Below, in pieces: positions 1 to 24,372 of a stretch of DNA of 64,000 bases (position 1 is the first letter of the stretch; each line of letters begins with the position of its first letter). Under the pieces are notes generated by a model, which had not been told where the DNA came from, did not search any database, and saw only the letters and a program-made list of their open reading frames with translations. Source of the DNA: Axinella damicornis (taxonomy: Eukaryota; Porifera; Demospongiae; Axinellida; Axinellidae); contig OZ007513.1 of the NCBI GenBank assembly GCA_963931865.1, positions 1,939,452 to 2,003,451 of the forward strand, read 5' to 3'. The position numbers were made by a program, and so were the translations under genes.

Positions 1-199
1 TTCAGCAGAGCCGCAGTCGTGCGCAAAATGGCGCGCGCATGCGCATATGCCGATGATATATACGCCTGGTCTCATCCCCAGGCTTGCATGTGAACGAGGC
101 TGCCAAAATACTGGTTCCAACAGCGATCGGTAGTCCGTGTTCAAGCTCGAGTCTCTCAGCATTTCCATGAGTTTGAGCTGAGAGCGTGAGATCAGCACT

Positions 200-334
200 C
201 AATAGTCTCACGGATTTTCCGTGAGAATTGGCAGGCCTGGACTCAATCTTTAAAGCTATAATATGTGCAAAGCTGATTGCAAAGTGCTGCTGTACTGTTG
301 TTGCTGTGCACCGCCAAAGTGAAGGAAACTACTG
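200..334 (+). other. Probable 5' UTR exon of the Pmp-repeat gene
   Basis: A strong splice donor (ACTG/GTGAGT) follows position 334. A matching acceptor (pyrimidine-rich tract, then CATACAG) ends at 1440, nine bases before the start codon at 1449. The simplest reading is a non-coding first exon, a 1.1-kb intron and a single coding exon. The upstream boundary of the exon is unknown. Bases 1-60 are CpG-rich and could be promoter. No transcript evidence was available. Confidence 0.45.
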
Positions 335-557
335 GTGAGTGCTGGTGACATGTAGCTAACCCTACCTCCAAGCATTACATCTCAAGTTGTCATGTTTGAT
401 AATTAGCTATTCAGGTTGAAGTTACGTAGTGCTTGTTTATGTAGCTATAGTTAAAGGTGTGCAGTCTTTTTCACGCATCACAGTCCCACCACTCTTGCAA
501 ACTTATCTATGCCCTTGTATACATGATAGTGAACTAACTCGAGATGTATCACTATAA

Positions 558-1396
558 AAAAAATTGCTGTTTTGGCGGAGTATTTGGTAAGACAGTTGTG
601 TGACCATCCTACCATTGCTGATTCCATGATCAGTGGATAGCTACTGAAGTTTTACTCAAGTACGATGCAAGTATCAGCTCCTACTGAATTATTTTCAAGG
701 GCATGACTATGCTTCCCATGCATGCTAATTCAAAGAATACTATGGGTTTCCTCCACTGAAGTTTACTCAAGTATATAGCTCCCATGAAATCTTTTCAAGG
801 GCATTACTAGCTATCCGTCCCATGCTAATTCAAAGAATACTGTGGGTTGCTACTGAAGTTTACACCGGCAAACTTCCCAGCCCTTTTCACTTGTTTCTGC
901 ATGTGCTCTAGTGCCAAGTATATAATAGGTGGCTGCATGTCATGGGGGACATACTATTATAGCCCATAAAACAATGTCAAGAGTGCCGATTCTTATCAGT
1001 GACATGGAGCACAGAAACGACTGACAAGGGCTGGGAAGCTCACTTAGACCACAGATGAGTGTACTACAAAACATGATCACAACTTCATAGTGCGAGGTGA
1101 TAGCTAAAATAACAATTTTGATTTTTGTAAGCACAGAACCGACTGACAAGGGCTAGGAAATTTCTTAGACCACAGATGAGTGTACTACATTTAGCTACAA
1201 CCTCAATGTGGGAGTTGATATTTGAGTAAACGATAGATAGTCATGCCCTTGAAAACAATTCAGTGGGAGCTGACACAGTGAGTCATACTTGAGTAAACTT
1301 CAGTGGCTACCGTCACTAATAACCACTGCATACTTATGGTATAGAATGGTCACATAACTGTCTTAACAAATACTTCACTAAAAGAACAATTTTGTT
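558..1396. repeat. Old inverted-repeat (foldback-like) element in the first intron
   Basis: The left end (about 558-615) is matched in reverse complement by 1340-1396 at roughly 80 percent identity. Further in, 640-720 matches 1230-1310 inverted. The left arm holds a direct duplication (about 647-730 and 745-850). The right arm holds a second one, with the motif CCACAGATGAGTGTACTACA near 1050 and 1170. No transposase is visible, so this is probably a non-autonomous element or decayed remnant. Confidence 0.6.
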
Positions 1397-1448
1397 TTCG
1401 TAGTGCTATAGCTAGCTACTCTTCTCCGTACACCATACAGCTGCGCAT

Positions 1449-4400
1449 ATGGCTGGGTTACCAAAGCTAAAGTGCACTGTCAGTGCAACTCTGCTACCTC
1501 TCCTGGTCATTTTGACCACCTGCTCTGGTCACACCATACGATACGTCAAGCCCACTCCTGACACACCATGTCCTGCTGACCCCTGCCTCACTCTCTCCGA
1601 GTATGCACAACAACCTCACCACTACCTCACCTCCAACACCACGCTGCTACTCCTGCCTGGGGAACATGTCCTCAGTGTGAACTTTACAGTAGAGAATGTG
1701 AGTGATTTTGAGATTAGCGCATCATCCTCACCTCATGCTGTGAAGATCGTCTGCCAACAATTGGTTGGCTTTACATTTAGAAACATTTCATACATGACAC
1801 TGCTTGGCTTGACCTTTACCTCTTGTGGCAGGGGAGCAACTTACATGGATTATCCAGCTGCATATGGAGTGTCAATTCATTCGGGACAAGACACTGAGAT
1901 TGCCAACTGCTCATTTCAGGACAGCCCTGGTACCGCACTGCGAGTGTTCTACAGTAGCCTGGACCTGAGAGGAAGCAACAGTTTCATCAACAACAAATGC
2001 TCTGGTTTCTGTGAGGGAGGTGGAATTTACGCAGGCGCAAGCACATTGGTCTTCACAGGGAACAGCACTTTCAGAGACAACTCAGCTCACATTGGTGGTG
2101 GATTCTGTGCCCAGAACAGTACTCTTACCTTTACTGGTAGTAAAACTTTAACAGACAATTCAGCTGATGCTGGTGGAGGCTTCTCTGCACAGAACAGTAC
2201 TCTTGACTTCACTGGTAGTAGCACTTTCATGAGCAACTCAGCTGACGCTGGTGGAGGCTTCTCTGCACAGAACAGTACTCTTGACTTCACTGGTAGTAGC
2301 ACTTTCATGAGCAACTCAGCTGATGCTGGTGGAGGCTTCTCTGCACAGAACAGTACTCTTGACTTCACTGGTAGTAGCACTTTCATGAGCAACTCAGCTG
2401 ACGCTGGTGGAGGCTTCTCTGCACAGAACAGTACTCTTGACTTCACTGGTAGTAGCACTTTCATGAGCAACTCAGCTGACGGTGGAGGATTCTATGCACT
2501 GAACAGTACTCTTAACTTTACTGGTAGTTGCACTTTCGTGAACAACTCAGCTGTCGGTGGTGGAGGATTCTCTGCAGTATACAGTGCTCTTAACTTTATC
2601 GGTAGTAGCACTTTCATGAACAACTCAGCTGGCTTTGGTGGAGGATTCTTGGCATGGGACAGTACTCTTAACTATATCGGCAGTAGCATTTTCATGAGCA
2701 ACATAGGTAGAAAAATTGGTGGAGGGTTCTATATAAAAGGAAGCATTCTCAATGTCGCTGGAAATAGTACAACTCAGAACACTGGGGCGTTTAGTGGAGG
2801 CTGCAATTCAGACAAATTAGTCTTCACGAATAATTCTGCATATATCCACGGCGGAGCAGTGTACTCAGAAAACAGTAACTTGTGTTTTGAAGGATGTAAC
2901 ATGTTTAGTAACAACTCAGCAAGGTACTATGGAGGAGGCGTTTACTCCGAGAACAGCACTCTGAAGTTCAACGGAAACACAAAGTTCGAATCAAACACAG
3001 GCCGTCTGCAAGGTGGAGGGATCTATGGACTGGGAACAAGTCTCTATTTCAGTGGAAACAGCAGCTTCACAGCAAACACTGCTGCAAGGGGTGGAGGAGA
3101 GTACCTGACACATTCACTCAATTTCATTACTCGCTATGCAAATCTCGTTTTTGATAAGAACAACGCAACAGAATATGGAGGAGCACTGTACGTGGAAGAT
3201 TCTGACCCTATCTCCTATTGCTTACCTGAAATTAGCTTTCTGGCAAATTGTTTCTTTCAAATCAATGGGTTGTATAATGTTTCACTTGATACAAATATCC
3301 AAGCATTTCTTGATATTCATTTACATTTATACAACAACCATGCACAGATAGCAGGTGGTTCGGTGTATGGAGGTGCAATATACAACTGTAGAATTGAGGT
3401 TTATGGTACTACGGCTATGCTAATTGGGAGAATCTTTGAAGTACTTGAGTTGCAAGTGGAGCCAAACAACAGCATTTCTTCTGATCCATTCAAAGTGTTA
3501 CTTTGTAAAGATGGGACCCCAAATGGCAACACTTCAAGTTCAAAGCTGGTTAGACGAGTGTATCCAGGTGAACTGCTCCATTTTCCTTTAGTTGCAGCCG
3601 GACAGGGGGAGGAAACTATTCCAGCTGTGATCAGAGCACTCTTCAATGACACATATGGAAATGCATCACTTGCCCAATTCCAAGATACTCAAAAAGTGAA
3701 GAAAAACTGCACAGAACTTTACTATAAAGTGCATTCATCAGCTACCAACAAAAATGAGACATTAGTGCTGTATGCAGATGGCCCATGCTCAACTGACGGA
3801 CAACTTCTAAATATCTCTTTACAGTTCCTTCCCTGCCCACCTGGGTTTAGCTTAAATTCATCTGAGAGGATCTGTGGGTGTGAACCGAGGCTTCAGAAGT
3901 ACACTACCAGGTGTAACATCACAGAAAGAGCAATAACACGTCAAGGATTGTACTGGGTGGGATATGACAATCGCTCTCAAGCACTGATTCTCCATCCACA
4001 CTGCCCTTTTGACTACTGCAAGCCAGCCACAAATCGTATTAGATTCACTCTCAACAATACTGATTCACAGTGTGAAAACAGCAGGTCAGGTCTCATATGT
4101 GGACGGTGCCAACCAGGTCATAGCCTTGCTCTTGGTAGCTCCAAATGCATACAGTGTTCCAACCCGTACATATTGCTAGTTATTCCATTTGCCCTGGCTG
4201 GGATTGCTTTAGTCCTCCTGTTGCTCATTTTAAAGCTCACTGTTGCAGCTGGAACCATCAATGGTCTGATCTTCTATGCCAACATCATCACAGTCAATCG
4301 TGCAATCTTCTTCCCACCCAACCAAACCAACATTCTGACAGTGTTCATAGCATGGCTTAACCTGGACTTAGGCATTGAGACTTGCTTCTTTGATGGAATG

Positions 4401-5453
4401 GATGCATATGCTAAAACATGGCTGCAGTTCATCTTTCCTTTATATATATGGAGCCTAGTGGGTTTGATAATTATTGCTAGTGATTACTCATCGAAGGTTG
4501 CAAGATTGTTCGGCTCCAATCCAGTTGCAGTTCTGGCAACCCTCTTCCTCCTTTCCTATGCAAAGCTCCTTCGTACCATCATCGCTGCATTGTTCTTCAC
4601 TTTCCTGGACTATCCCAATGAGGTGCAGGTTGCTGTGTGGCTGCATGATGGGAACATTAAGTACCTTCACGGCAAACACATTGTCCTGTTTCTTGTTGCT
4701 TCACTGACACTTCTGCTCTTGTTTCTTCCCTACACCCTCCTCCTCACCGTGGGACAGTGGCTGCAGGCAAAGTCCAATCGAAGGCTCTTCTACTGGATCA
4801 ACAAGCCCAGAATAAAACCATTCCTGGATGCCTACCAAGCACCATACAAAGATCAACATCGGTACTGGACTGGACTGATGCTTTGCCTTCGCTGCGCTCT
4901 CTTTCTTGTGTTTGCCTTCAACACTCAAGCTGATCCCAGTCTCAACCTTCTGGCCATCGGAGCTGTAGTGGTTGGGGTTCTTACAGTAACCCACTTCACC
5001 GGTTTGATATACAAGAAGATGTACCTTGACATCCTGGAAATATCTTTCATCCTCAACCTGGGAATTCTTGCCATAGCCACCTACTATGTGAAACTTGCTG
5101 TAGTACCAGTCAGCCAGGCTGCTGTTGCATACACCTCAGTTGGTATAGCATTCACCACCTTTGTTGGAGTCCTTCTCTACCACACTTACCAACAAGTGTG
5201 GCCCAAACTGCAGCAGAAACTTCAGCGGTTGCATCGTCTGAGGGAGACTGCCAATGACAGCAGTTCCAAGGAGGAAGAAGCAAGTGTGGATCACGAAGCT
5301 CAACCTTTGCTTGCTCCCACCATGTCCGTCGTTGAGTTTCCAACTTCACTCGACACAGCTGGCGACAGTCTTCTGAAAGTTCAACCTCCGAAGGTTGCTA
5401 ACTTTACTGAACTTAGGGAACCGCTCGATTTGATTGACACAAATGATTCATAA
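1449..5453 (+). CDS. Pmp-repeat (beta-helix) multi-pass membrane protein
   Basis: Single-exon protein of 1334 residues. The N-terminus (MAGLPKLKCTVSATLLPLLV) reads as a signal peptide. Residues of about 190-620 carry many copies of a motif with GGGF and FxxN blocks, resembling the GGA/I and FxxN repeats of chlamydial polymorphic membrane proteins, which fold as a right-handed beta-helix. A cysteine-rich stretch with many N-glycosylation sites follows, including a GRCQPGHS motif. From about residue 907 there are seven to nine hydrophobic segments (for example 907-930, 1025-1052, 1077-1101, 1139-1157, 1165-1188, 1195-1220, 1223-1247). The tail is charged and cytoplasmic. I infer a large surface receptor or adhesion protein; the ligand is unknown. 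Four repeat units are almost identical in DNA, so copy number is probably variable. The start is supported by the signal peptide and an upstream splice acceptor. Confidence 0.85.
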   Translation: MAGLPKLKCTVSATLLPLLVILTTCSGHTIRYVKPTPDTPCPADPCLTLSEYAQQPHHYLTSNTTLLLLPGEHVLSVNFTVENVSDFEISASSSPHAVKIVCQQLVGFTFRNISYMTLLGLTFTSCGRGATYMDYPAAYGVSIHSGQDTEIANCSFQDSPGTALRVFYSSLDLRGSNSFINNKCSGFCEGGGIYAGASTLVFTGNSTFRDNSAHIGGGFCAQNSTLTFTGSKTLTDNSADAGGGFSAQNSTLDFTGSSTFMSNSADAGGGFSAQNSTLDFTGSSTFMSNSADAGGGFSAQNSTLDFTGSSTFMSNSADAGGGFSAQNSTLDFTGSSTFMSNSADGGGFYALNSTLNFTGSCTFVNNSAVGGGGFSAVYSALNFIGSSTFMNNSAGFGGGFLAWDSTLNYIGSSIFMSNIGRKIGGGFYIKGSILNVAGNSTTQNTGAFSGGCNSDKLVFTNNSAYIHGGAVYSENSNLCFEGCNMFSNNSARYYGGGVYSENSTLKFNGNTKFESNTGRLQGGGIYGLGTSLYFSGNSSFTANTAARGGGEYLTHSLNFITRYANLVFDKNNATEYGGALYVEDSDPISYCLPEISFLANCFFQINGLYNVSLDTNIQAFLDIHLHLYNNHAQIAGGSVYGGAIYNCRIEVYGTTAMLIGRIFEVLELQVEPNNSISSDPFKVLLCKDGTPNGNTSSSKLVRRVYPGELLHFPLVAAGQGEETIPAVIRALFNDTYGNASLAQFQDTQKVKKNCTELYYKVHSSATNKNETLVLYADGPCSTDGQLLNISLQFLPCPPGFSLNSSERICGCEPRLQKYTTRCNITERAITRQGLYWVGYDNRSQALILHPHCPFDYCKPATNRIRFTLNNTDSQCENSRSGLICGRCQPGHSLALGSSKCIQCSNPYILLVIPFALAGIALVLLLLILKLTVAAGTINGLIFYANIITVNRAIFFPPNQTNILTVFIAWLNLDLGIETCFFDGMDAYAKTWLQFIFPLYIWSLVGLIIIASDYSSKVARLFGSNPVAVLATLFLLSYAKLLRTIIAALFFTFLDYPNEVQVAVWLHDGNIKYLHGKHIVLFLVASLTLLLLFLPYTLLLTVGQWLQAKSNRRLFYWINKPRIKPFLDAYQAPYKDQHRYWTGLMLCLRCALFLVFAFNTQADPSLNLLAIGAVVVGVLTVTHFTGLIYKKMYLDILEISFILNLGILAIATYYVKLAVVPVSQAAVAYTSVGIAFTTFVGVLLYHTYQQVWPKLQQKLQRLHRLRETANDSSSKEEEASVDHEAQPLLAPTMSVVEFPTSLDTAGDSLLKVQPPKVANFTELREPLDLIDTNDS
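2160..2480 (+). repeat. Near-identical 78-bp coding tandem repeats
   Basis: Four successive 26-residue units (SADAGGGFSAQNSTLDF followed by TGSSTFMSN) are nearly identical at the DNA level, differing by occasional silent changes such as GAT/GAC. Neighbouring units at 2040-2160 and 2480-2700 have diverged. This points to very recent in-frame duplication or gene conversion within the beta-helix. Confidence 0.9.
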
Positions 5454-6398
5454 AACTGAACAACACATTTCCCAGCTGTCATTATGACATTGGAGTACAC
5501 AGTGCTGGCACACACAAACCTAATGTAATAATTTGGACCATAGATTATGTCTACATACATCTGAGTGACCTGCACTTCATTCTTCTGCACTACAAAGTCC
5601 CTCACCTGTTGTTAAAACTATTTTTCATGTAGCTACGTATACTGCTGCTGGACTTGATTTAATACTGCGTTTGGTCATCAGTACATACAGATATATGCTC
5701 ATGTGTTATGATGGTCTATGCGCTTGGTTTAGTCATCCAGCATCTGGGAACTCTGATATCAATGATGTGCCTTACATTGATATCATTTTGTACTCATATT
5801 TATAACCAACTCTGTAGCCACGTGTCTGTAGCTATATATATGTGTGATAATAATGTTTGCCTCACTATAGCTATGTACATGTGTTGTGTCATATGATATT
5901 GCCACAGTGGAAAGAGTATTGTAGCTAATGTATGTAACATCGCGTATATTATACTTTGTGCAGTACTATTTGCCCAGCAAATTAAACTCTTTCTTAGCAT
6001 TGCAATTTGATCACGCACAACCCTAGGGTTTCCATGGAAAATGTTTTATCTCTGTACCCAAATATTAGATATTGATCCTCTCTGTTGTCTTGTTTTTACA
6101 TCAAAGTTACCGTGGAAACAACTGTAACAGCCCAAGAAGGTGAAACTGTTGGCATTTCCTGGATGACGATCTGTCAGAATGCAGTTCCTCTATCTCTACT
6201 TTTGATCTCTTTAGTAGATTACACATCAATTCTATGAGTTCCAAACTCCAAAGACACCACAAATCAGCAGTAGCTAGCTACATGCAGGCGGGGATATGAA
6301 TAAAACACAATAGTGCATATGTTGTCTTCAGACTATATTTATGTTTCAGCAGTACAAGTTGGACGACAAGGTCTCCTACATGCATCAGGTATCATGCA

Positions 6399-6399
<1 letters not shown>

Positions 6400-6434
<35 letters not shown>
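6400..6434. repeat. Poly-C tract of 35 bases
   Basis: An uninterrupted C run, followed by A and five more C. The opposite strand is a G run that could form a G-quadruplex. The length may be unreliable in an assembly. Confidence 0.9.
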
Positions 6435-7092
6435 ACCCCCAACTTAGTTGCTGCAAGTGATCAAAAGTAGCCACTACGGCTAACGAGACTACTGTAACCA
6501 TGTACGAGATCACAATGATCACATGATGAAAACTTCTCTCACCTCAACTACAGCGACATTTTTGCCAGCAAGTCGTATCTGGATCAATAGTTAAAAGCTT
6601 CACTAATGCCTGTCCTTATTTGGTATAGCTACTCGTCAACCCGTGTTGTACATGGCCACACTTGGCAAGCAATACTGCTGTACTTGGCAGTGCAGCTGTG
6701 CATAGAATGCATAATATATTATGCATGCTTGTTCCATGCAGTACGAACCATTTATAGTGTTTTAATGTTATGTTTAGCTACCAGTGTGTAAGATCTAGTT
6801 GCACATCCATAGCATGATAGAAGCAGACACAGATCTAGATATCTAAAGAAACTAGCTGGTGTGGAGCTAGGATATTGAAGCTCCACCCACCTGATATCAA
6901 TATTCCCTATACATGCCATGATCATTATGACGTTGGTCTGAATAGACATACACAGTAGGAATATGTTAACAGTGAAGAGAACCAATGCTGCGTTGACTTC
7001 AGGCATCCCTCATATTATAGTTCCGGGGCTTTGCAAACCTCCACGTATACATGTACCCTCCATGCATATCATTGTTCGTACTTAGTCTGTAT

Positions 7093-7173
7093 GCTTGCGA
7101 GATTCTGAAGATGGTGCATCAGTTGTTACTCGAGGCTCTGGGGCACTAACACTGAATGCATGCTGCTTGGAAG
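7093..7173 (-). pseudogene. Relic of the receptor tail exon
   Basis: This stretch repeats about 80 bases of the copy A tail exon (7551-7632) almost exactly, including the segment encoding the SESRKPRR-side and PEPRVTT motifs. It lies 3' of the copy A stop codon and has no flanking splice context. It is a local partial duplication. Confidence 0.7.
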
Positions 7174-7375
7174 TAGTGATTTGTGAATTGACATAGCTGT
7201 AACTGAGGTCGTTTTGTACAACACTGAACAAAACAAAGCTAATTATTTCAGGGAAAGGATGGAGAGACTACACTCCAAAGGTAGGAAGGGATTTTAAAAG
7301 CATACATCTCAATTTACAGTTGCGTTCGTATGGTATAGTTACTTCTCTAAGCCATTGGCATCAGATGCAGTGGTG

Positions 7376-21473
<14,098 letters not shown>

Positions 21474-21763
21474 TCACCTCCTGGTAATGTGCGTAGTGTA
21501 GCCACAACAGATCTAGAAAACACTGTGCTACAAACACGATCCTGTCACTAATTCACCCTGATCCGCCAGAGTCTGGTCCCGGCAAATGACCTACCCTGAG
21601 ACGAGCCACGTATAGCGCTGCATTCCACATAGGTGTTGATGAAGAAAAACCGATCAGCGAATGATGAATAATGTTATTATGCGCGCGCGCCCCATAATAA
21701 GATTATCCATCCGTCGAATGAAATTCCTCGGCTACACAAGGTGGTCATTATTTTGCCCAACGT

Positions 21764-21895
21764 GTATATTGGTCCGGCAGGAAGTACATACTTTAGGTAT
21801 AGGTACCGGAAACGCGCGCATCTAGAACCGGCCTGGCCCTAATCACCCCCTTATAACCCATTGCCCTACTTCCTGCCAGACCAATATCCACTTCG
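21764..21895. mobile_element. Miniature element, TIR ATATTGGTCCGGCAGGAAGT
   Basis: The left end ATTGGTCCGGCAGGAAGT is matched inverted by ACTTCCTGCCAGACCAATAT on the right. Two relatives lie close by, at 22435-22548 and about 22557-22735. Confidence 0.75.
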
Positions 21896-21904
21896 TAAAA
21901 TCAA

Positions 21905-22352
21905 TGGGGGTGCGTGGTGGTGTACTGGTAGAGTGCGCGGTGGTGTACTGGTAGAGTGGTGTACTGGTAGAGTGGTGTACTGGTAGAGTGGTGTACTGGT
22001 AGAGTGGTGTACTGGTAGAGTGGTGTACTGGTAGAGTGCGCGGTGGTGTACTGGTAGAGTGAGAGTCTCCAGTGCGCAACTCAGGCTCTGTCCTGAGTTC
22101 GAATCCCACTAAAGCCCTTGGTTTTTCTGTTGAAGGGTGGTTCACCTTGAAAAAAGGAATTTGCCCTTTGCCCTTCCAGAAAAACAAGTTTGAGCAATGC
22201 CATTTATGGTAACTCAAGCGAGTTCAGTGATGATGTCATCACCATCATCCCCCGTTAATGGGGCCCAGGACCTGCATGAAAACCTTCTGTACTGGAGATG
22301 CGGCATTCCTGGGTTATCAAATCAAAATGAACTGAACTGAACTGAACTGAAT
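21905..22352 (+). repeat. tRNA-like SINE with 16-bp VNTR head
   Basis: A B-box (GAGTTCGAATCCC) lies at 22095-22107. Upstream, GGTGTACTGGTAGAGT, which contains an A-box-like element, is repeated about eight times in tandem (about 21910-22058). A unique body and an (AACTG)n tail at about 22329-22351 follow. The layout is that of a tRNA-derived SINE. Confidence 0.7.
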
Positions 22353-22434
22353 GGTTGGGTTTGGCCACTACACCCCTTGTGGGAGAATTGTATTCATGAC
22401 TGTAAACTGTTACCATAACTATAACTAACAATGT

Positions 22435-22735
22435 GGATATTGGTCCGGCAGGAAGTACATACTTAGGTATAATTATAGGTACTGGAAATGCGAGTGCATC
22501 TAGAACTGGCCCTGGCCCTAACCTACTTCCTGCCAAACCAATAACTACTTAAGTGGTTATTGGTTATTGTCCGGCAGGAAGTTGGGCAGTGCCAGTGCTG
22601 AATGCTCATGTGTGACCAATTACCTAGGAAGTGGCCAGCAGAAAACATGGACAGACATGCGCATTCAGCACCTGCCCTGGCCCTAACTTACCCTAACCAT
22701 ATTCCCTGCTGGACCGATAACCATTTTGTTACCTA
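22435..22735. mobile_element. Two further GGTCCGGCAGGAAGT-family elements
   Basis: 22435-22548 is a close copy of 21764-21895, differing by small indels. The segment 22557-22735 has related ends (GTCCGGCAGGAAGT and CCTGCTGGACCGATAAC) but a different interior. Confidence 0.65.
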
Positions 22736-23189
22736 TAAGAGAGAGCTCAAGCTTGACAGGGACCGTACTGATGATTGAGAAGAGTTATCATGCAGTTGTG
22801 CATGGCAAAATCATTCATGACAAGGGTGGGGCTTCATAGACATAGATTCTAATTTGGCAAGTAATTGAAGCACTGCAGCAGAAAGTATTATGGAATGCGC
22901 ACACAGGCTACCTGTTCACACACACATAATGCACTGCATGAGTTATTTACAAGCCAGACTTGCTCCCATCTCATACCCAGACTCCCACTACAAACTATGT
23001 TACATCAAAATGAACATGACGTACGTGGGACTCATAATAATCTCTAGTAAAGCAGCATACAGGGCAATAGCTACGCTACGTATAAAACTTGCAAAGTACT
23101 GCAGCAGAGACTATCGAATGCTAAACGTGATAAAAATATCACATCTATTTGCAGCAGGGATTTCAAGGGAACACTTTATATAGCTACAG

Positions 23190-24372
23190 TTACTTCTCTG
23201 AGCCATTGGCATCAGATGTGTGAGCAGCAGTGGTGTCATACGGCAGTGGCTTAGCCTCCTCCGCCTCTTCTTCCTCCTCCTCACGCTCATACAGGCTCTT
23301 AGCTAACTTGCTGCAGCTCTGCTTTTTCTTGTACTTCTCTGCATGAAAGGGTGGACTCTCATGGGAGGTAAGATCGTATTGCCCAGACGATCTCCCTTTA
23401 AATGGAGGTAGCCAGGATCTACGAGGTTTGCGAGCTTGTTTAGATTCCGACGTTGCTGCATCAGTTGTTACTCGAGGCTCTGGGGCACTGACACGACGTG
23501 CATGTTGCTTGGAAGGAGCAGAATCATCCAGCAGGCCTTCGGTGATTTCTGTTTCATTTTCATCCTCGCTTCCATCTTCCGTGGTGTCCTCAGGAGCTTC
23601 AGTTACCGACTGAAGAGCTATCTTTTTTGGTGGGGGAGGGGTTTCACTGGCTTTGAGCATGTCATATTCATATTTCCCATGTTTCCCAGGAATCTTGATG
23701 CTGTCAACTGCTGCCTGAATGAGGCTTCGCTTGCGAGGAGGTCCCTGTCCAATAACTCCAGTAGATTCAACCTTTTTAGTTTCTGATGGACTTTCCCCCT
23801 TTTCAACATCAATTCCAGCTTTGAAGTCTGTTTCGGAAGACACCTCAGTGGGCAGTGTGCCTGACTTTGAGAGGGTTTGCATCTCGTACGTTGAACTTGG
23901 AGAGGTTGGCTGAGATTCAGCATGCTGGGATGATGGTGCAGTTGACGCAGCTTTTGAAACACCACTGTAGAGCTCATACGTCTTGCAAGTGGCTGTGGAA
24001 AACCACTTTTTCCATTCATTTCGAGCTTCCTCCTTTCGAATACCGTGGAGAATGAATATCAGTAGTCCCTGACAACCAACAAAGATTGTGAAAAGAAGCT
24101 GCAATACAAAGGTGGCCTCTTCCGATGAATTACCACTAGCTGCCAGTCCAAACCCCCAACCCAGTCCAAATAGCACAGCAAGGCTGAATGCAATCACAGC
24201 ATTTTTTCGGACAAATGCAAAAGTGTCCTGCTTCATTGTACTTCCAGTCATTTTGTATGAGTGCTTACAAAGGGATACCATAATGAGAACAAACGCTATC
24301 CAGTTGAGGACGTAGAGGATGACGAAGGGGGCAATCAGACCAATGTAGAAGGGTAACTCCTTGGAACGACAA
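23190..24372 (-). CDS. Copy B TM5-TM7 and full-length tail
   Basis: Starts CRSKELPFYIG and carries TM5-7 as in copy A. The tail is about 290 residues, with a Ser/Thr/Pro-rich stretch, the PKA-like RRVSAPEP, the conserved KPRRSWLPPFKGRSS block, an acidic Glu run and the C-terminus AHTSDANGSEK. This exon is the fullest version of the family tail. Confidence 0.85.

Larger units (their letters stand above)
5454..7375. other. Intergenic region between convergent genes
   Basis: No supported gene. It holds the 3' UTR of the Pmp-repeat gene (a candidate AATAAA lies near 6299), a 35-base C tract at 6400-6434, and a relic of the copy A tail exon at 7093-7173. The short reading frames here show no recognisable domain. 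Confidence 0.6.
21474..23189. other. Intergenic repeat-rich region between copies A and B
   Basis: No gene seen. It holds the presumed promoter of copy A (21474-21600), a cluster of GGTCCGGCAGGAAGT miniature elements, a tRNA-like SINE with a VNTR, and the 3' flank of copy B. Confidence 0.6.

Noticed and set aside
2..211. Minus-strand first exon of an upstream neighbour
   Set aside because: It is GC-rich and open for 69 codons, but there is no domain, no signal peptide and no defensible splice site within the window.
2087..2470. Minus-strand repeat ORF opposite the Pmp repeats
   Set aside because: It is the antisense reading of the 78-bp coding repeats and stays open only because the repeat unit is a multiple of three.
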